From DASXMT01 sp963803065 (GTDB lineage: Bacteria > Actinomycetota > Acidimicrobiia > Acidimicrobiales > RAAP-2), in contig CAWDKW010000005.1 in the NCBI GenBank assembly GCA_963803065.1, forward strand, positions 124,001 through 188,000: DNA of 64,000 nt, given 5' to 3'. Shown piece by piece: positions 1 through 7,783 of the stretch; position 1 is the stretch's first letter, and each line of letters opens with the position of its first letter. A model generated the notes under the pieces. That model did no database searches. It was given only the letters and a program-made list of their open reading frames with translations, and was not told the DNA's origin. The position numbers and the translations under genes are program-made.

Positions 1-2
1 TG

Positions 3-425
3 GGGGACCGGCTCGACGAGCTGGCCATCCCCCTGACCCGGACCCTCATCGCCTCGACGGCCCTCGCCTCGCGCGACTACCAGGACGTCCACCACGATCC
101 GGAGCTGGCCCAGATGCGCGGGTCGAAGGACATCTTCATGAACATCCTCACCACCAACGGCTTCGTGGGCCGGTTCGTCACCGACTGGGCCGGCCCTGGG
201 GCGGTGCTGACCGACGTGAACATCCGCCTCGGTGCGCCCAACTACCCCAAGGACACCATGACCCTGACCGGCTCGGTCACGAAGAAGGAGGACGGCCTCG
301 ACGCCGACGGGCGCGGGGCCGTCGAGGTGTCGCTCACGGGATCCAACTCCCTGGGCGACCACGTGACCGGCACGGTGCGGGTGTTGTTGCCTGCTGGCGC
401 ATCGGGTCCCAGAGGAGCCGAGTGA
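3..425 (+). CDS. MaoC-like hot-dog dehydratase, 5' truncated
   Basis: The frame is open from the window edge, so the N-terminus is missing and about 140 residues remain. The visible part has a dehydratase-like stretch (RDYQDVHHDPELA) followed by a predicted hot-dog fold (TNGFVGRFVTDWAGP, then LGAPNYPKDTMTLTGSV). MaoC-type hydratases add water to enoyl-CoA esters. The stop codon overlaps the start of the thiolase gene (TGATG), which indicates translational coupling. MaoC plus lipid-transfer-type thiolase is the arrangement used for side-chain degradation of sterols and similar acyl-CoAs. The family call is firm; the substrate is inference. Confidence 0.75.
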   Translation, partial: GDRLDELAIPLTRTLIASTALASRDYQDVHHDPELAQMRGSKDIFMNILTTNGFVGRFVTDWAGPGAVLTDVNIRLGAPNYPKDTMTLTGSVTKKEDGLDADGRGAVEVSLTGSNSLGDHVTGTVRVLLPAGASGPRGAE

Positions 426-1621
426 TGCCGGGAACCGGCCCGACATCCCATGCTTTCGTCGGGAACACCGCGGTGGTGGGCATCGGGGCCACCGAGTTCT
501 CCAAGGAGTCGGGGCGCAGCGAGCTCCGCCTGGCCGTCGAGGCGGTGGACGCCGCCCTCTCCGACGCCGGGATCGCACCGAGCGAGGTAGGGGGGTTGGT
601 GACCTACACGGCCGACACCAACCCGGAGATCAACGTGGCCCAGTCCCTCGGCATGGGGGAGCTCACCTTCTTCTCCCGGATCCACTATGGGGGCGGGGCC
701 GGTTGCGGGACCATCCAGCAGGCGGCGCTGGCCGTCCAGGCGGGAGTGGCCGACGTGGTCGTCTGCTATCGCGCCTTCAACGAGCGGTCGGGCAACCGGT
801 TCGGGGCCGGCGTCCAGAACCGCCCGCCCGTGCCGAACGCCGAGGCGGCCCACTTCGCCTGGTACGCCCCCCAGGGCCTGCTCACCCCGGCCCAGTGGGT
901 GGCCATGGCCGCCCAGCGCTACCTGCACCTGACCGGTGCGACCAGCGAGGACTTCGGCCGGGTGGCGGTGGCCGACCGCAAGCACGCAGCCACCAATCCC
1001 AAGGCCTGGTACTACGGGAAGCCCATCACCTTGGAGGACCATCAAGCCTCGCGCTGGATCGTCGAGCCGCTCCACCTGCTCGACTGCTGCCAGGAGACCG
1101 ACGGGGGACAAGCCCTGGTCGTCACCTCGCTGGAGCGGGCCCGCTCGCTCCGCCAGCCTCCAGCCGTCATCCGGGCCGCGGCCCAGGGTTCGGGCAACGG
1201 CCAGGAGATGATGACCAGCTACTACGTTGAGGACCTCTCCGGGCTGGCCGAGATGCGCGTCGTCGCCGGCCAACTGTGGGAGACGTCCGGGCTGTCGCCG
1301 GCCGACATCCAGACCGCCGTGCTCTACGACCACTTCACCCCCTACGTGCTCTCCCAGTTGGAGGAGCTCGGCTTCTGCGGCAAGGGGGACGCCAAGGACT
1401 TCGTGCGGGACGGCAACATCGAGCTGGGGGGCTCCCTGCCCATCAACACCCACGGCGGCCAGCTCGGCGAGGCCTACCTGCACGGCATGAACGGGATCGC
1501 CGAGGGCGTCCGCCAGGTGCGGGGCTCGTCGGTCAACCAGGTGGACGACGTCGAGCACGTGCTGGTCACCTCGGGGACCGGGGTGCCGACCAGCGGGCTG
1601 ATCCTGGGGGTCGATCGCTAG
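425..1621 (+). CDS. Lipid-transfer-protein-type thiolase (SCP2/Ltp-like)
   Basis: About 398 residues with thiolase-fold features: N-terminal VGIGATEFSKESG, a GGGAGCGTIQQAALAV segment at the nucleophile region, and a C-terminal NTHGGQLGEAYLHGMNG block. Enzymes of this family act as thiolases or aldolases on acyl-CoA intermediates in sterol or fatty-acid side-chain breakdown. ATG at 425 is preferred because an AGAGGAG ribosome site lies 7 bases upstream; a GTG at 422 is the alternative. It overlaps the MaoC stop, so the two are probably one operon and may form one complex, as known Ltp2 aldolases do with hot-dog/DUF35 partners. Confidence 0.85.
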   Translation: MPGTGPTSHAFVGNTAVVGIGATEFSKESGRSELRLAVEAVDAALSDAGIAPSEVGGLVTYTADTNPEINVAQSLGMGELTFFSRIHYGGGAGCGTIQQAALAVQAGVADVVVCYRAFNERSGNRFGAGVQNRPPVPNAEAAHFAWYAPQGLLTPAQWVAMAAQRYLHLTGATSEDFGRVAVADRKHAATNPKAWYYGKPITLEDHQASRWIVEPLHLLDCCQETDGGQALVVTSLERARSLRQPPAVIRAAAQGSGNGQEMMTSYYVEDLSGLAEMRVVAGQLWETSGLSPADIQTAVLYDHFTPYVLSQLEELGFCGKGDAKDFVRDGNIELGGSLPINTHGGQLGEAYLHGMNGIAEGVRQVRGSSVNQVDDVEHVLVTSGTGVPTSGLILGVDR

Positions 1622-1727
1622 ACCGCTGCGCCGCGGGTCGTGCGCCCAGGTGGCTGGCTGACTGCTTGCCTGCCGGCTCCTTGCCGGTAACCCGGTCCGT
1701 GGTGTCCGTCGTGCCCGTCGAGTCTCT

Positions 1728-1746
1728 GTAGCACCTAATGTGCTAC
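1728..1746. promoter_or_regulatory. Perfect palindrome, probable toxin-antitoxin operator
   Basis: Two perfect 7-base arms, GTAGCAC and GTGCTAC, are separated by 5 bases and lie 10 bases before the antitoxin start. Antitoxin autorepression through such a palindrome is typical of type II toxin-antitoxin operons. The position also argues that the in-frame ATG at 1738, which lies inside the palindrome, is not the true start. Confidence 0.6.
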
Positions 1747-1755
1747 TCTGGCCTG

Positions 1756-2040
1756 GTGATACGGGTGGGAGTTCGGGAGCTTCGTCAGCATGCGTCGCGC
1801 TATCTCGCACGGGTGAAGAAGGGCGAGACCATCGAGGTGACTGAACGGGGAGAATTGGTCGCGTTGCTGGTACCGCCGGGAGGCGCTCGGAGTGCACGGG
1901 ATCGGCTGGTTGCCGCCGGGAGACTCATTCCTGCCCAGAACCCGAGCGGCCGTGTCCGGTCGCCGCGCCCGCTTCCCATTGCCGTCGGCCAACCGACCAA
2001 CCAGGAATTGCTCGACCTAGAACGCGAGGAACGGCTCTGA
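1756..2040 (+). CDS. Phd/YefM-family antitoxin
   Basis: About 94 residues. The N-terminal VGVRELRQHASRYLARVKKG and ITVTERG-like block (IEVTERGELVALLVP) is the signature of prevent-host-death antitoxins, a DNA-binding fold that also neutralises the toxin through its C-terminal tail. GTG at 1756 fits the family N-terminus (M-I-R-V-G-V-R-E-L). The last four bases overlap the toxin gene (CTGA). It probably represses its own operon through the palindrome at 1728-1746. Confidence 0.85.
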   Translation: MIRVGVRELRQHASRYLARVKKGETIEVTERGELVALLVPPGGARSARDRLVAAGRLIPAQNPSGRVRSPRPLPIAVGQPTNQELLDLEREERL

Positions 2041-2441
2041 TCTACCTGGACTCCTCGGCGCTGATGAAGTTGGTCCGAAGCGAGGAGGAGACGATGGCGC
2101 TCCGCCGCTGGCTGGGCGATCGCCCTGAGCAACCGCTTGTCACCAGCGAGCTGGGGCGGGTCGAGGTCCTCCGAGCCGCACGGCGGGTCGGAGGCCCGGT
2201 CCTGGTCGAGGCCCGGGCCGTCGTCGGCGATCTCGACCTGGTTCCCCTCGACCGTGCCGTGCAAGATGTCGCCTGCGATCTTGGCGATCTGCGGTTGCGG
2301 ACGCTCGACTCGCTACACGTGGCGTCAGCGCTCCTGCTCGGTGAAGGAGTGACTTCCTTTGTTGCCTACGACCGTCGGCTGGCCGAAGCGGCCGAGGCCG
2401 CCGGCCTGACCCTTGTAGCACCCGGCCAGATGGGCCGTTGA
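2037..2441 (+). CDS. vapC: VapC-type PIN-domain toxin with a probable CTG start
   Basis: PIN-domain ribonuclease of about 134 residues. The family starts M-I-Y-L-D-S-S-A-L, with the first catalytic Asp at residue 5. Here that Asp lies upstream of the first ATG (2064), and no ATG, GTG or TTG is in frame close by. The only start that keeps it is CTG at 2037, which overlaps the antitoxin stop and has GAGGA 6 bases upstream. Later acidic residues (SELGRVEVLRA; TLDSLHVASAL; FVAYDRRL) complete the metal site. Predicted to cleave RNA, probably tRNA or rRNA, when free of antitoxin. Confidence 0.85.
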   Translation: MIYLDSSALMKLVRSEEETMALRRWLGDRPEQPLVTSELGRVEVLRAARRVGGPVLVEARAVVGDLDLVPLDRAVQDVACDLGDLRLRTLDSLHVASALLLGEGVTSFVAYDRRLAEAAEAAGLTLVAPGQMGR

Positions 2442-2880
2442 CCATATCAGTGACTGCCAGTGACCGGCCGGGTTGTTCGGTCTGCGAGGGCGTGGGCTCG
2501 CACCCGCGATGTTCCAGCCGGTTCTTCGGTCACGTCCCGAAGGGACCATCCGCCCTGCGGGCACGGGGTGGGGTCAAGCGGTCAAGGGAGCGACGGTATC
2601 CACCGAAGCCGGCACAGGCCCCGGTGCGACCGCCGCTTGACGCCGCCCCCTGAGGGTCACTCCACCGACCAACAATGGACCTTCGAGGCAAGGGGGGCTC
2701 ACCGTTGCCGCCGAGACGGCTCACCCCTGCCGAGACCCGGAACCCGAGGCCCTCGGCCTGCAAGCCCCCCTTACCTCCTACGTGCGCCCTGGCGCCCCGG
2801 CACGACGGACCAACACCGCCGCCGAGCCGCACGCCGCGATTGCTTCGAGGCAGCGGCCGTGCCCACGTTGCCAACACCAG
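2442..2880. other. Non-coding stretch with inverted repeats
   Basis: No convincing gene. Two inverted repeats are visible. One is near 2574/2630 (TCAAGCGGTC facing GACCGCCGCTTGA). The other pairs AAGGGGGGCT near 2690 with its complement near 2763. The second could form a long hairpin and may end minus-strand transcription coming from the response regulator, or plus-strand transcription from vapC. There is no clear U-tract. Confidence 0.4.
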
Positions 2881-2972
2881 GCGCCTACACCAGGACGCCT
2901 ACACCAGGCGCCTACACCAGGCGCCTACACCAGGCGCCTACACCAGGCGCCTACACCAGGCGCCTACACCAG
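2881..2972. repeat. 13-bp tandem repeat, 7 copies, at a stop codon
   Basis: Seven units of GCGCCTACACCAG, the second with one extra base. The rightmost unit overlaps the end of the response regulator gene. On the minus strand the unit carries that gene's last two codons and its TAG stop. The array therefore looks like a slippage expansion of the gene's own 3' end. Confidence 0.9.
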
Positions 2973-3647
2973 GCGTCGGTCCGTGGCCCACTTGGTGAGC
3001 TCGTGGCGGGTCGAGAGCTGCAGCTTGCGCAGGACCGACGAGACGTGAGACTCCACCGTCTTGGCCGAGATGGTCAGTTCCCGGGCCACTTCTTTGTAGG
3101 TATATCCGCGGGCGATGAGCCGCAGGACCTGGCGCTCCCGCGGTGAGAGCTGATCGAGCTCGGGATCGAGCCCGGTGGCCAGACTGTGGGCACCGGCTCC
3201 ACTGCCGGCACCCGCTTGCCCACCGGCGAAGGCGTCGAGCACGAAGCCGGCCAGGCGCGGCGAGAACACGGCGTCCCCCGCTTGCACCCGGTGCACGGCC
3301 TGGAGGAGCTCCTCACCCGAGATGGTCTTGGTGACATAGCCCCGCGCCCCGGCCCGGATGACGGCGATCACGTCCTCGGGCGCGTCCGAGACCGACAGGG
3401 CCAGGAACTGCACCTCGGGATGGTGGGGGGTCACGCCGCGGAGGACGGCCTGTCCACCACCGCCGGGGAGGTGGACGTCGAGGAGCACGACATCGGGCGC
3501 CCGCTCGTTGATCAGCTCCACGGCCGCGTCGACCTCGTCGGCCTCACCGATGACCTCGACCTCGGCACCCAGCTCGGCCCGCACCCCCGATCGGAACATG
3601 GCGTGGTCGTCGACCAGGAAGATCCGCGGCCGGCCCCGCACGGTCAC
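2964..3647 (-). CDS. NarL/FixJ-family response regulator
   Basis: 227 residues. The N-terminal receiver (residues 8-125) has the acidic pair in FLVDDH, the phosphoacceptor Asp57 in VVLLDVHLP, and the conserved Lys in GYVTKTIS. A Gly/Ala-rich linker leads to a LuxR-type helix-turn-helix (LSPRERQVLRLIARGYTYKE, then ISAKTVESHVSSVLRKL). It is the cognate partner of the upstream kinase. The GTG start at 3647 lies in the last unit of a 23-bp repeat. The stop lies in the first unit of a 13-bp repeat. Confidence 0.93.
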   Translation of the reverse strand: MTVRGRPRIFLVDDHAMFRSGVRAELGAEVEVIGEADEVDAAVELINERAPDVVLLDVHLPGGGGQAVLRGVTPHHPEVQFLALSVSDAPEDVIAVIRAGARGYVTKTISGEELLQAVHRVQAGDAVFSPRLAGFVLDAFAGGQAGAGSGAGAHSLATGLDPELDQLSPRERQVLRLIARGYTYKEVARELTISAKTVESHVSSVLRKLQLSTRHELTKWATDRRLV

Positions 3648-3730
3648 GAGGCCGGCTCTCGCACGGTCACGAGGCCGGCTCTCGCACGGTCACGAGGCCG
3701 GCTCTCGCACGGTCACGAGGCCGGTTCCCG
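3639..3730. repeat. 23-bp tandem repeat, 4 copies, spanning kinase stop and regulator start
   Basis: Four copies of a 23-base unit beginning CACGGTCACGAGGCCGG; the fourth has small changes. On the minus strand each unit contains GTGA, in which a stop (TGA) overlaps a start (GTG). Three extra mini-ORFs, 8 codons plus stop (MTVREPAS), result at 3690-3716, 3667-3693 and 3644-3670. Each overlaps the next start by four bases and the last overlaps the regulator start. Confidence 0.9.
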
Positions 3731-5098
3731 CCGGGGCATCGACAGCTCCACCTCCGTCCCGGCCCCCGGGGCCGAGTGGATGAACGCCGAGCCCCCGTAG
3801 CGGGCGACGCGTGCCCGGATGGACTGGGCGATGCCCTGGCGGTCTCCCGGGACAGCCTGGGGGTCGAACCCGCGGCCCCGGTCGCGGACAAAGATCGTGA
3901 CGCAGTCCCGCTCGACCTCGGCGTAGAACGAGACATGGGGTGCCTCCGACCACTTGGCCGCGTTGACGGTGGCCTCCCGGGAGGCGTCGAGCAGCGCGCG
4001 CAGCCCGTCGGTCAGGCGGCAGTCGCCGACCACCACCACCTGGACGGTGATCCCGTGGTCGGCTTCGACCTGGCGCTGGATGACGGCGATGCCGTCGGCC
4101 ACCGTCGCCGCGTCCTCCCCGATGGTGCTCAGGGACCGACCCTCGAACAGCCAGGCGCGGAGCTCGCGCTCCTGGGCACGGGCCAGTCGGACCACGTGCC
4201 GGGGGTCATCGGCCGATCGCTGGATCAAGGCCAAGGTCTGGAGGACCGAGTCGTGCACGTGGGCCGCCATCTGGGCCCGCTCTTCGGCCATGGCCCGGGC
4301 CTGGCGCTCCAAGAGCAGGTCGCGGACCAAGCTGAGCCACCACGGCCCGAAGACGACGGCGATGGCCGCGACCACCAGTACGGCGCCGCCGACCGGTCGC
4401 AGGGCGGCGGCGGTCCGGTGCCCGACGATGAGGACGAACAGGCCGCAGATCCCGAGGGCCACACCGATGCCCACCCGCAGGACCGGGGTAAGGCGACCGT
4501 GGCGCTCCACCCCGGTGTGGAGCATGGGCACGAGCTCGTCGTTGATCCAGACCTTCTCGTTCTCGCTGGCGTTGCGCCGGATGAGGATCGCCGCGGCCGC
4601 GGCCAGGAACACGGGCCAGCTGAACGACCCGACGTAGCCGACGTGCAGCGAGGCGGCCACGATTTGGACCACCACGAAGGCCGGGATGATGGCGATGACC
4701 AGCCTGATGCCCCGGCGGTCGGCCGTGGCCCTCGAGATGATCGAGGTCGTCTCGCCGGCGAGGGGGACCAGGAGCCAGGCCAGGGCGTAGATCAGGATAC
4801 CGACGCCGCTGACCAGCGCCAGGAGGGCGAACGCGATCCGGATCAGGACGACGTCGATGCCGGTGGTGGCCGAGAGCCCGCCGCACACTCCCGCCAGGAC
4901 CCTCGTGTCGGTGCTCCGGCGGACCGGTCCCCGCAGGTGCCGGTGCGGGCGGCGGCCCCGGCCACGGCCACGGTCCCGACGCCGGCGCCATGGCGGCGGG
5001 CCCCCCCAGGACGGGTTCGACCTACGGCCGGGCGGTCCGCAGTACGGGGCCTGGGGACCGGCCGCCGGCTCCGGGACGGGCATCTCGGGCGCTCGCAC
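3713..5098 (-). CDS. PspC-domain sensor histidine kinase
   Basis: 461 residues. Order: Arg/Pro-rich N-terminus; PspC domain (about 60-120, VLAGVCGGL...ALAWLLVP); several membrane segments (about 130-250); a HisKA_3-type dimerisation helix with phosphoacceptor His282 in AHVHDSVLQTL; and an HATPase domain with DRGRGFDP. Such PspC-kinase plus NarL pairs are common in actinobacteria and are thought to sense envelope state. The start could be 5098 or the Met five codons later. Its stop overlaps the first GTG of the repeat-derived mini-ORF chain leading to the response regulator. Confidence 0.9.
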   Translation of the reverse strand: MRAPEMPVPEPAAGPQAPYCGPPGRRSNPSWGGPPPWRRRRDRGRGRGRRPHRHLRGPVRRSTDTRVLAGVCGGLSATTGIDVVLIRIAFALLALVSGVGILIYALAWLLVPLAGETTSIISRATADRRGIRLVIAIIPAFVVVQIVAASLHVGYVGSFSWPVFLAAAAAILIRRNASENEKVWINDELVPMLHTGVERHGRLTPVLRVGIGVALGICGLFVLIVGHRTAAALRPVGGAVLVVAAIAVVFGPWWLSLVRDLLLERQARAMAEERAQMAAHVHDSVLQTLALIQRSADDPRHVVRLARAQERELRAWLFEGRSLSTIGEDAATVADGIAVIQRQVEADHGITVQVVVVGDCRLTDGLRALLDASREATVNAAKWSEAPHVSFYAEVERDCVTIFVRDRGRGFDPQAVPGDRQGIAQSIRARVARYGGSAFIHSAPGAGTEVELSMPRREPAS

Positions 5099-5156
5099 GC
5101 CACGATCGGTCGACTTGTCGATGTTCGATACTCGCGCACCACGGTGAAGGGGGTCA

Positions 5157-5172
5157 TCAGGGACATCCCTGA
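5157..5172. promoter_or_regulatory. Inverted repeat in the kinase/PspC divergent promoter region
   Basis: TCAGGG-ACAT-CCCTGA is a perfect 6-base inverted repeat with a 4-base spacer, placed between two divergent starts (5098 minus, 5251 plus). It is a candidate site for the NarL-type regulator encoded next door. The binding assignment is inference. Confidence 0.4.
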
Positions 5173-5250
5173 CCTGGGTCGGCCCGAGTCAGGGTCCGGC
5201 CAGGGTCATGCCGGATTTCGGCCCGGCCGACGGCCGATCAAGCTGAGGAC

Positions 5251-5649
5251 ATGGACCAAGCTGCCTCTCACAGCCCGTCACCCGAGCCCACCGCCACCGG
5301 CCCCGGTACTCCAGACTCCGGATCGCCAGGCACTCCGGGCCACGACGCTGCAGACACCGGCTCCGACGCTGCGCCGTCCCCACCGCGCCCGACGACCACG
5401 AGACCGGACCACACGAGACCGGACCATCTGTGCCGGCCGGTCGAGGGTCGGATGGTGGCCGGCGTGGCGGCGGGCATAGCCGAGTGCTTCGACCTGGACC
5501 CCACCGTGGTCCGGATGGGGTTCGTCGCCCTCGGCGTGCTCGGCGGCCTCGCCTTCCCGCTCTACCTGGCCGGGTGGCTGCTGCTGCCTGCTGAAGGCGC
5601 TGACCTGTCGGTGGGCGAGGAGCTCCTGGCCCAGGCGCGAGCGAGCTGA
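5251..5649 (+). CDS. PspC-domain membrane protein
   Basis: 132 residues. The first 65 are a low-complexity Pro/Thr/Ser/Asp tail. A PspC domain follows (RMVAGVAAGIAECFDLDPTV, then a hydrophobic segment ending AGWLLLPAEG). PspC proteins are small envelope proteins linked to phage-shock-type stress. The same domain is fused to the divergent kinase, so this is probably a target or co-sensor of that system. Confidence 0.85.
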   Translation: MDQAASHSPSPEPTATGPGTPDSGSPGTPGHDAADTGSDAAPSPPRPTTTRPDHTRPDHLCRPVEGRMVAGVAAGIAECFDLDPTVVRMGFVALGVLGGLAFPLYLAGWLLLPAEGADLSVGEELLAQARAS

Positions 5650-5654
5650 CCGCC

Positions 5655-6140
5655 ATGGCACCGATCGATATGGGAGGACAGACCGTGCGCTACCGCCGGG
5701 ATCCCGGCCGCCCCGGCGGCGGGCGGCGCCCGAGCCACGACCCCGCCATCCGGGCCTCCGACGCCGAACGGGCCGAGGTGGCTGACAACCTCTCCCGCCA
5801 CTTTGCCGACGGCCGGCTCGACCAGCCCGAGTTCAAGCGCCGGCTGGACCAGGCCATGGAGGCGACCACCCGGGGCGACCTCGGCGGGCTGTTCGACGAC
5901 CTGCCCCCGCTCCCCTCCGACGCCGCGCCGGAGCCGGAGCACCGTCGGAGGTTCGGCGCGCCGCTCGTCCCCCTCGTGGCCATCGTCGGCTTCTTCGCCC
6001 TGTTCGCGCTGGCGGTCCGACCGGACCACGGGTGGTTCCACGTGCCCTGGCTGCTCTTCGTGCTGGTCGCGCTCTTTGTGTGGCGCCGGGGGCGGCACCT
6101 CCACATGGCCGGCCGTCGCCGGTCGGAGCTCGAGGACTAG
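5655..6140 (+). CDS. DUF1707 membrane protein
   Basis: DUF1707 is recognisable at about residues 32-80 (IRASDAERAEVADNLSRHFADGRL, then EFKRRLDQAMEATTRGDL). Two hydrophobic segments and a basic tail follow. A GTG at 5685 with GGGAGG just upstream is a better supported start than the ATG at 5655, giving about 151 residues. It follows the PspC gene closely and likely shares its transcript. The function of DUF1707 is not established. Confidence 0.8.
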   Translation: MAPIDMGGQTVRYRRDPGRPGGGRRPSHDPAIRASDAERAEVADNLSRHFADGRLDQPEFKRRLDQAMEATTRGDLGGLFDDLPPLPSDAAPEPEHRRRFGAPLVPLVAIVGFFALFALAVRPDHGWFHVPWLLFVLVALFVWRRGRHLHMAGRRRSELED

Positions 6141-6291
6141 GCCCGGAGGCCCGAGGCAGGGTTCGGCCTCGGTGCTCGTCACCTTCGGTCAGTCCGCGAC
6201 CTCGGTTCTGACAGCGCCCGGCGTAACTTAACGCTGTACGATGACATGGCCGGGGTTCCGAGGTCGTTTCGGCCTGGCTAGCGTTCGGATC

Positions 6292-7227
6292 ATGAGCATC
6301 GAGACCCGCACGCTGGGGCGAACAGGCGCAGTGGTGACCACCCTCGGCTACGGGGCCATGGAGCTGCGGGGCCAGCGGCGAGGCCCGGCCATCGGCGACG
6401 AGGAGGCGGGCCGGCTGCTCAACGCTGTCCTCGACGAGGGCATCAACCTCATCGACACCTCCATCGACTATGGCACGAGCGAGGAGCTCATCGGCCGCTA
6501 CCTGGGCGGGCGCCGCGACGAGTTCTTCCTCGCCTCCAAGTGCGGGTGCCTCCTGGGCGAGCCGCCCCCGGGGGCCGCACCGCCGTTCCCCCACGACTAC
6601 AGCGCCGGGAACATCCGGGCCGGTACCGAGCAGAGCCTCCGCCGGCTCGACACCGACCGGCTCGATCTCCTCCAGGTGCACATGTCGCCCAGTCGGAGCC
6701 AGATGGAGAAGGACCGGACCGTCGAGACCCTGCTCGCCCTGCGCGAGGAGGGAAAGACCCGCTTCATCGGGATGTCCGGGATCCTGCCCAACCTGCCCGA
6801 TCACATCGCCATGGGCGTCTTCGATGTGTTCCAGATCCCCTACTCGGCCGTCCAGCGCGAGCACGAAGAGCTCATCACTGCGGCTGCCAAGGCCGGGGCC
6901 GGGACCCTCATCCGGGGAGGGGCGGCCCGGGGCGGACCCGCCGAGGACAAGGACTGGCGCCAGGGACCACTCGGGCTGTCCGAGGGCGAGGGACAGCGCC
7001 GTTGGGACTCCTCAGGCGTCGAGAACCTGCTCGGGGGGATGGGCAGTCTCGAGTTCGTGCTGCGATTCACCCTCAGCCATCCGGGCCTGTCGAGCACCAT
7101 CGTTGGCACGTCGTCGATGGACCACCTCCGCGCCAACCTGGCCATCGCCGAGAAGGGGCCGTTGCCGGGCGACGTGTACGAAGAAGCCAAGCGCAGGCTG
7201 GGGCAGCCCGGCGGCACCAAGACGTAG
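6292..7227 (+). CDS. Aldo/keto reductase
   Basis: About 311 residues with a TIM-barrel AKR pattern: TLGRTGAVVTTLGYGAMEL; catalytic Asp and Tyr in LIDTSIDYG; Lys in ASKCG; His in DLLQVHMS; and a C-terminal NADPH-binding IVGTSSMDHL. It probably reduces a carbonyl with NADPH. The chosen ATG gives the usual family N-terminus (MSIETRTLGRTG). The substrate is unknown. Confidence 0.9.
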   Translation: MSIETRTLGRTGAVVTTLGYGAMELRGQRRGPAIGDEEAGRLLNAVLDEGINLIDTSIDYGTSEELIGRYLGGRRDEFFLASKCGCLLGEPPPGAAPPFPHDYSAGNIRAGTEQSLRRLDTDRLDLLQVHMSPSRSQMEKDRTVETLLALREEGKTRFIGMSGILPNLPDHIAMGVFDVFQIPYSAVQREHEELITAAAKAGAGTLIRGGAARGGPAEDKDWRQGPLGLSEGEGQRRWDSSGVENLLGGMGSLEFVLRFTLSHPGLSSTIVGTSSMDHLRANLAIAEKGPLPGDVYEEAKRRLGQPGGTKT

Positions 7228-7244
7228 ACGATCGGGTCTCCCGG

Positions 7245-7326
7245 TCAGTCGTTCCCCGGTTGCCGATCAGTCGTTCCCGGACGAGACCTGGTTGTCCCGG
7301 TCAGTCGTTCCCGGACGAGACCTGGT
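7245..7326. repeat. Imperfect tandem repeat at the 3' end of a minus-strand gene
   Basis: TCAGTCGTTCCCGGACGAGACC occurs at 7267 and 7301, with a shorter variant at 7245. On the minus strand the unit encodes the C-terminal VSSGND followed by TGA of the gene ending at 7301. It is one of several repeats in this window that copy a stop codon region. Confidence 0.75.
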
Positions 7327-7693
7327 CGTTGCCGGAGGAGACCCGGTGGTCGCGCCCGTCCCGGACCAACTCCGGATAGCGCCCCTCGTCGAAGGCGGCG
7401 ATGAACTGGCCCACCGGTTTGGGGACGGGAACGAGCATGGTGCCGTGAAAGTAGAACGGGGTCGATGGCGTGGTCGACGCCTTCAGGCAGTTGCTCCCCA
7501 CGGCCACCGACTGGACGCGAGAATCCGACCCGAGCACCGCCCCGAGGTAGAGCGCCACCGCACAACCCTCCGGGTTCTTCGGCACACCCCGAATCCCGAC
7601 CCGCTGCAAGGTCGCCGCCACCTCCCGGTGACTGGCTCCCAGGTCGGTAAGGAGGCCCTGGATCTGCTGCTTCAGCTGCCGCCGACTGCCCAT
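7301..7693 (-). CDS. Hypothetical protein
   Basis: 130 residues; no family recognised. The N-terminus is a predicted helical segment (RRQLKQQIQGLLTDLGASHREVAATLQRVGI). A mixed region with SNCLKAS and PFYFHG follows. The C-terminus carries a duplicated VSSGNDQ/VSSGND tail derived from the repeat array. A TTGACA element lies about 60 bases upstream of the start. A cytoplasmic protein of unknown role. Confidence 0.6.
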   Translation of the reverse strand: MGSRRQLKQQIQGLLTDLGASHREVAATLQRVGIRGVPKNPEGCAVALYLGAVLGSDSRVQSVAVGSNCLKASTTPSTPFYFHGTMLVPVPKPVGQFIAAFDEGRYPELVRDGRDHRVSSGNDQVSSGND

Positions 7694-7753
7694 GTCTGCC
7701 CCCGTTCCGGAGTTCTGTTCTACCCCCTACCCCTTACCCCCTTGTGGGTAACG

Positions 7754-7759
7754 TGTCAA
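7754..7759 (-). promoter_or_regulatory. Possible -35 element (TTGACA)
   Basis: On the minus strand a consensus TTGACA is followed, after 17 bases, by a G-rich TAAGGG-type segment, upstream of the hypothetical gene starting at 7693. The -10 match is poor, so this is only a candidate promoter. Confidence 0.3.
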
Positions 7760-7783
7760 TCGCAAAGGGGGAAACGACCGGCA

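Noticed and set aside
242..1897. Long antisense frame opposite the thiolase gene
   Set aside because: High-GC shadow frame: Pro/Arg/Gly/His-rich with no family motif; the opposite strand encodes a clear thiolase.
2881..3730. Repeat arrays considered as CRISPR
   Set aside because: The units are head-to-tail with no unique spacers, differ in length between arrays, and no cas genes are present.
3776..5479. Long plus-strand frame opposite the histidine kinase
   Set aside because: Composition is Asp/Gly/Arg/His-rich with no domain; it is the complement of a well-supported kinase.
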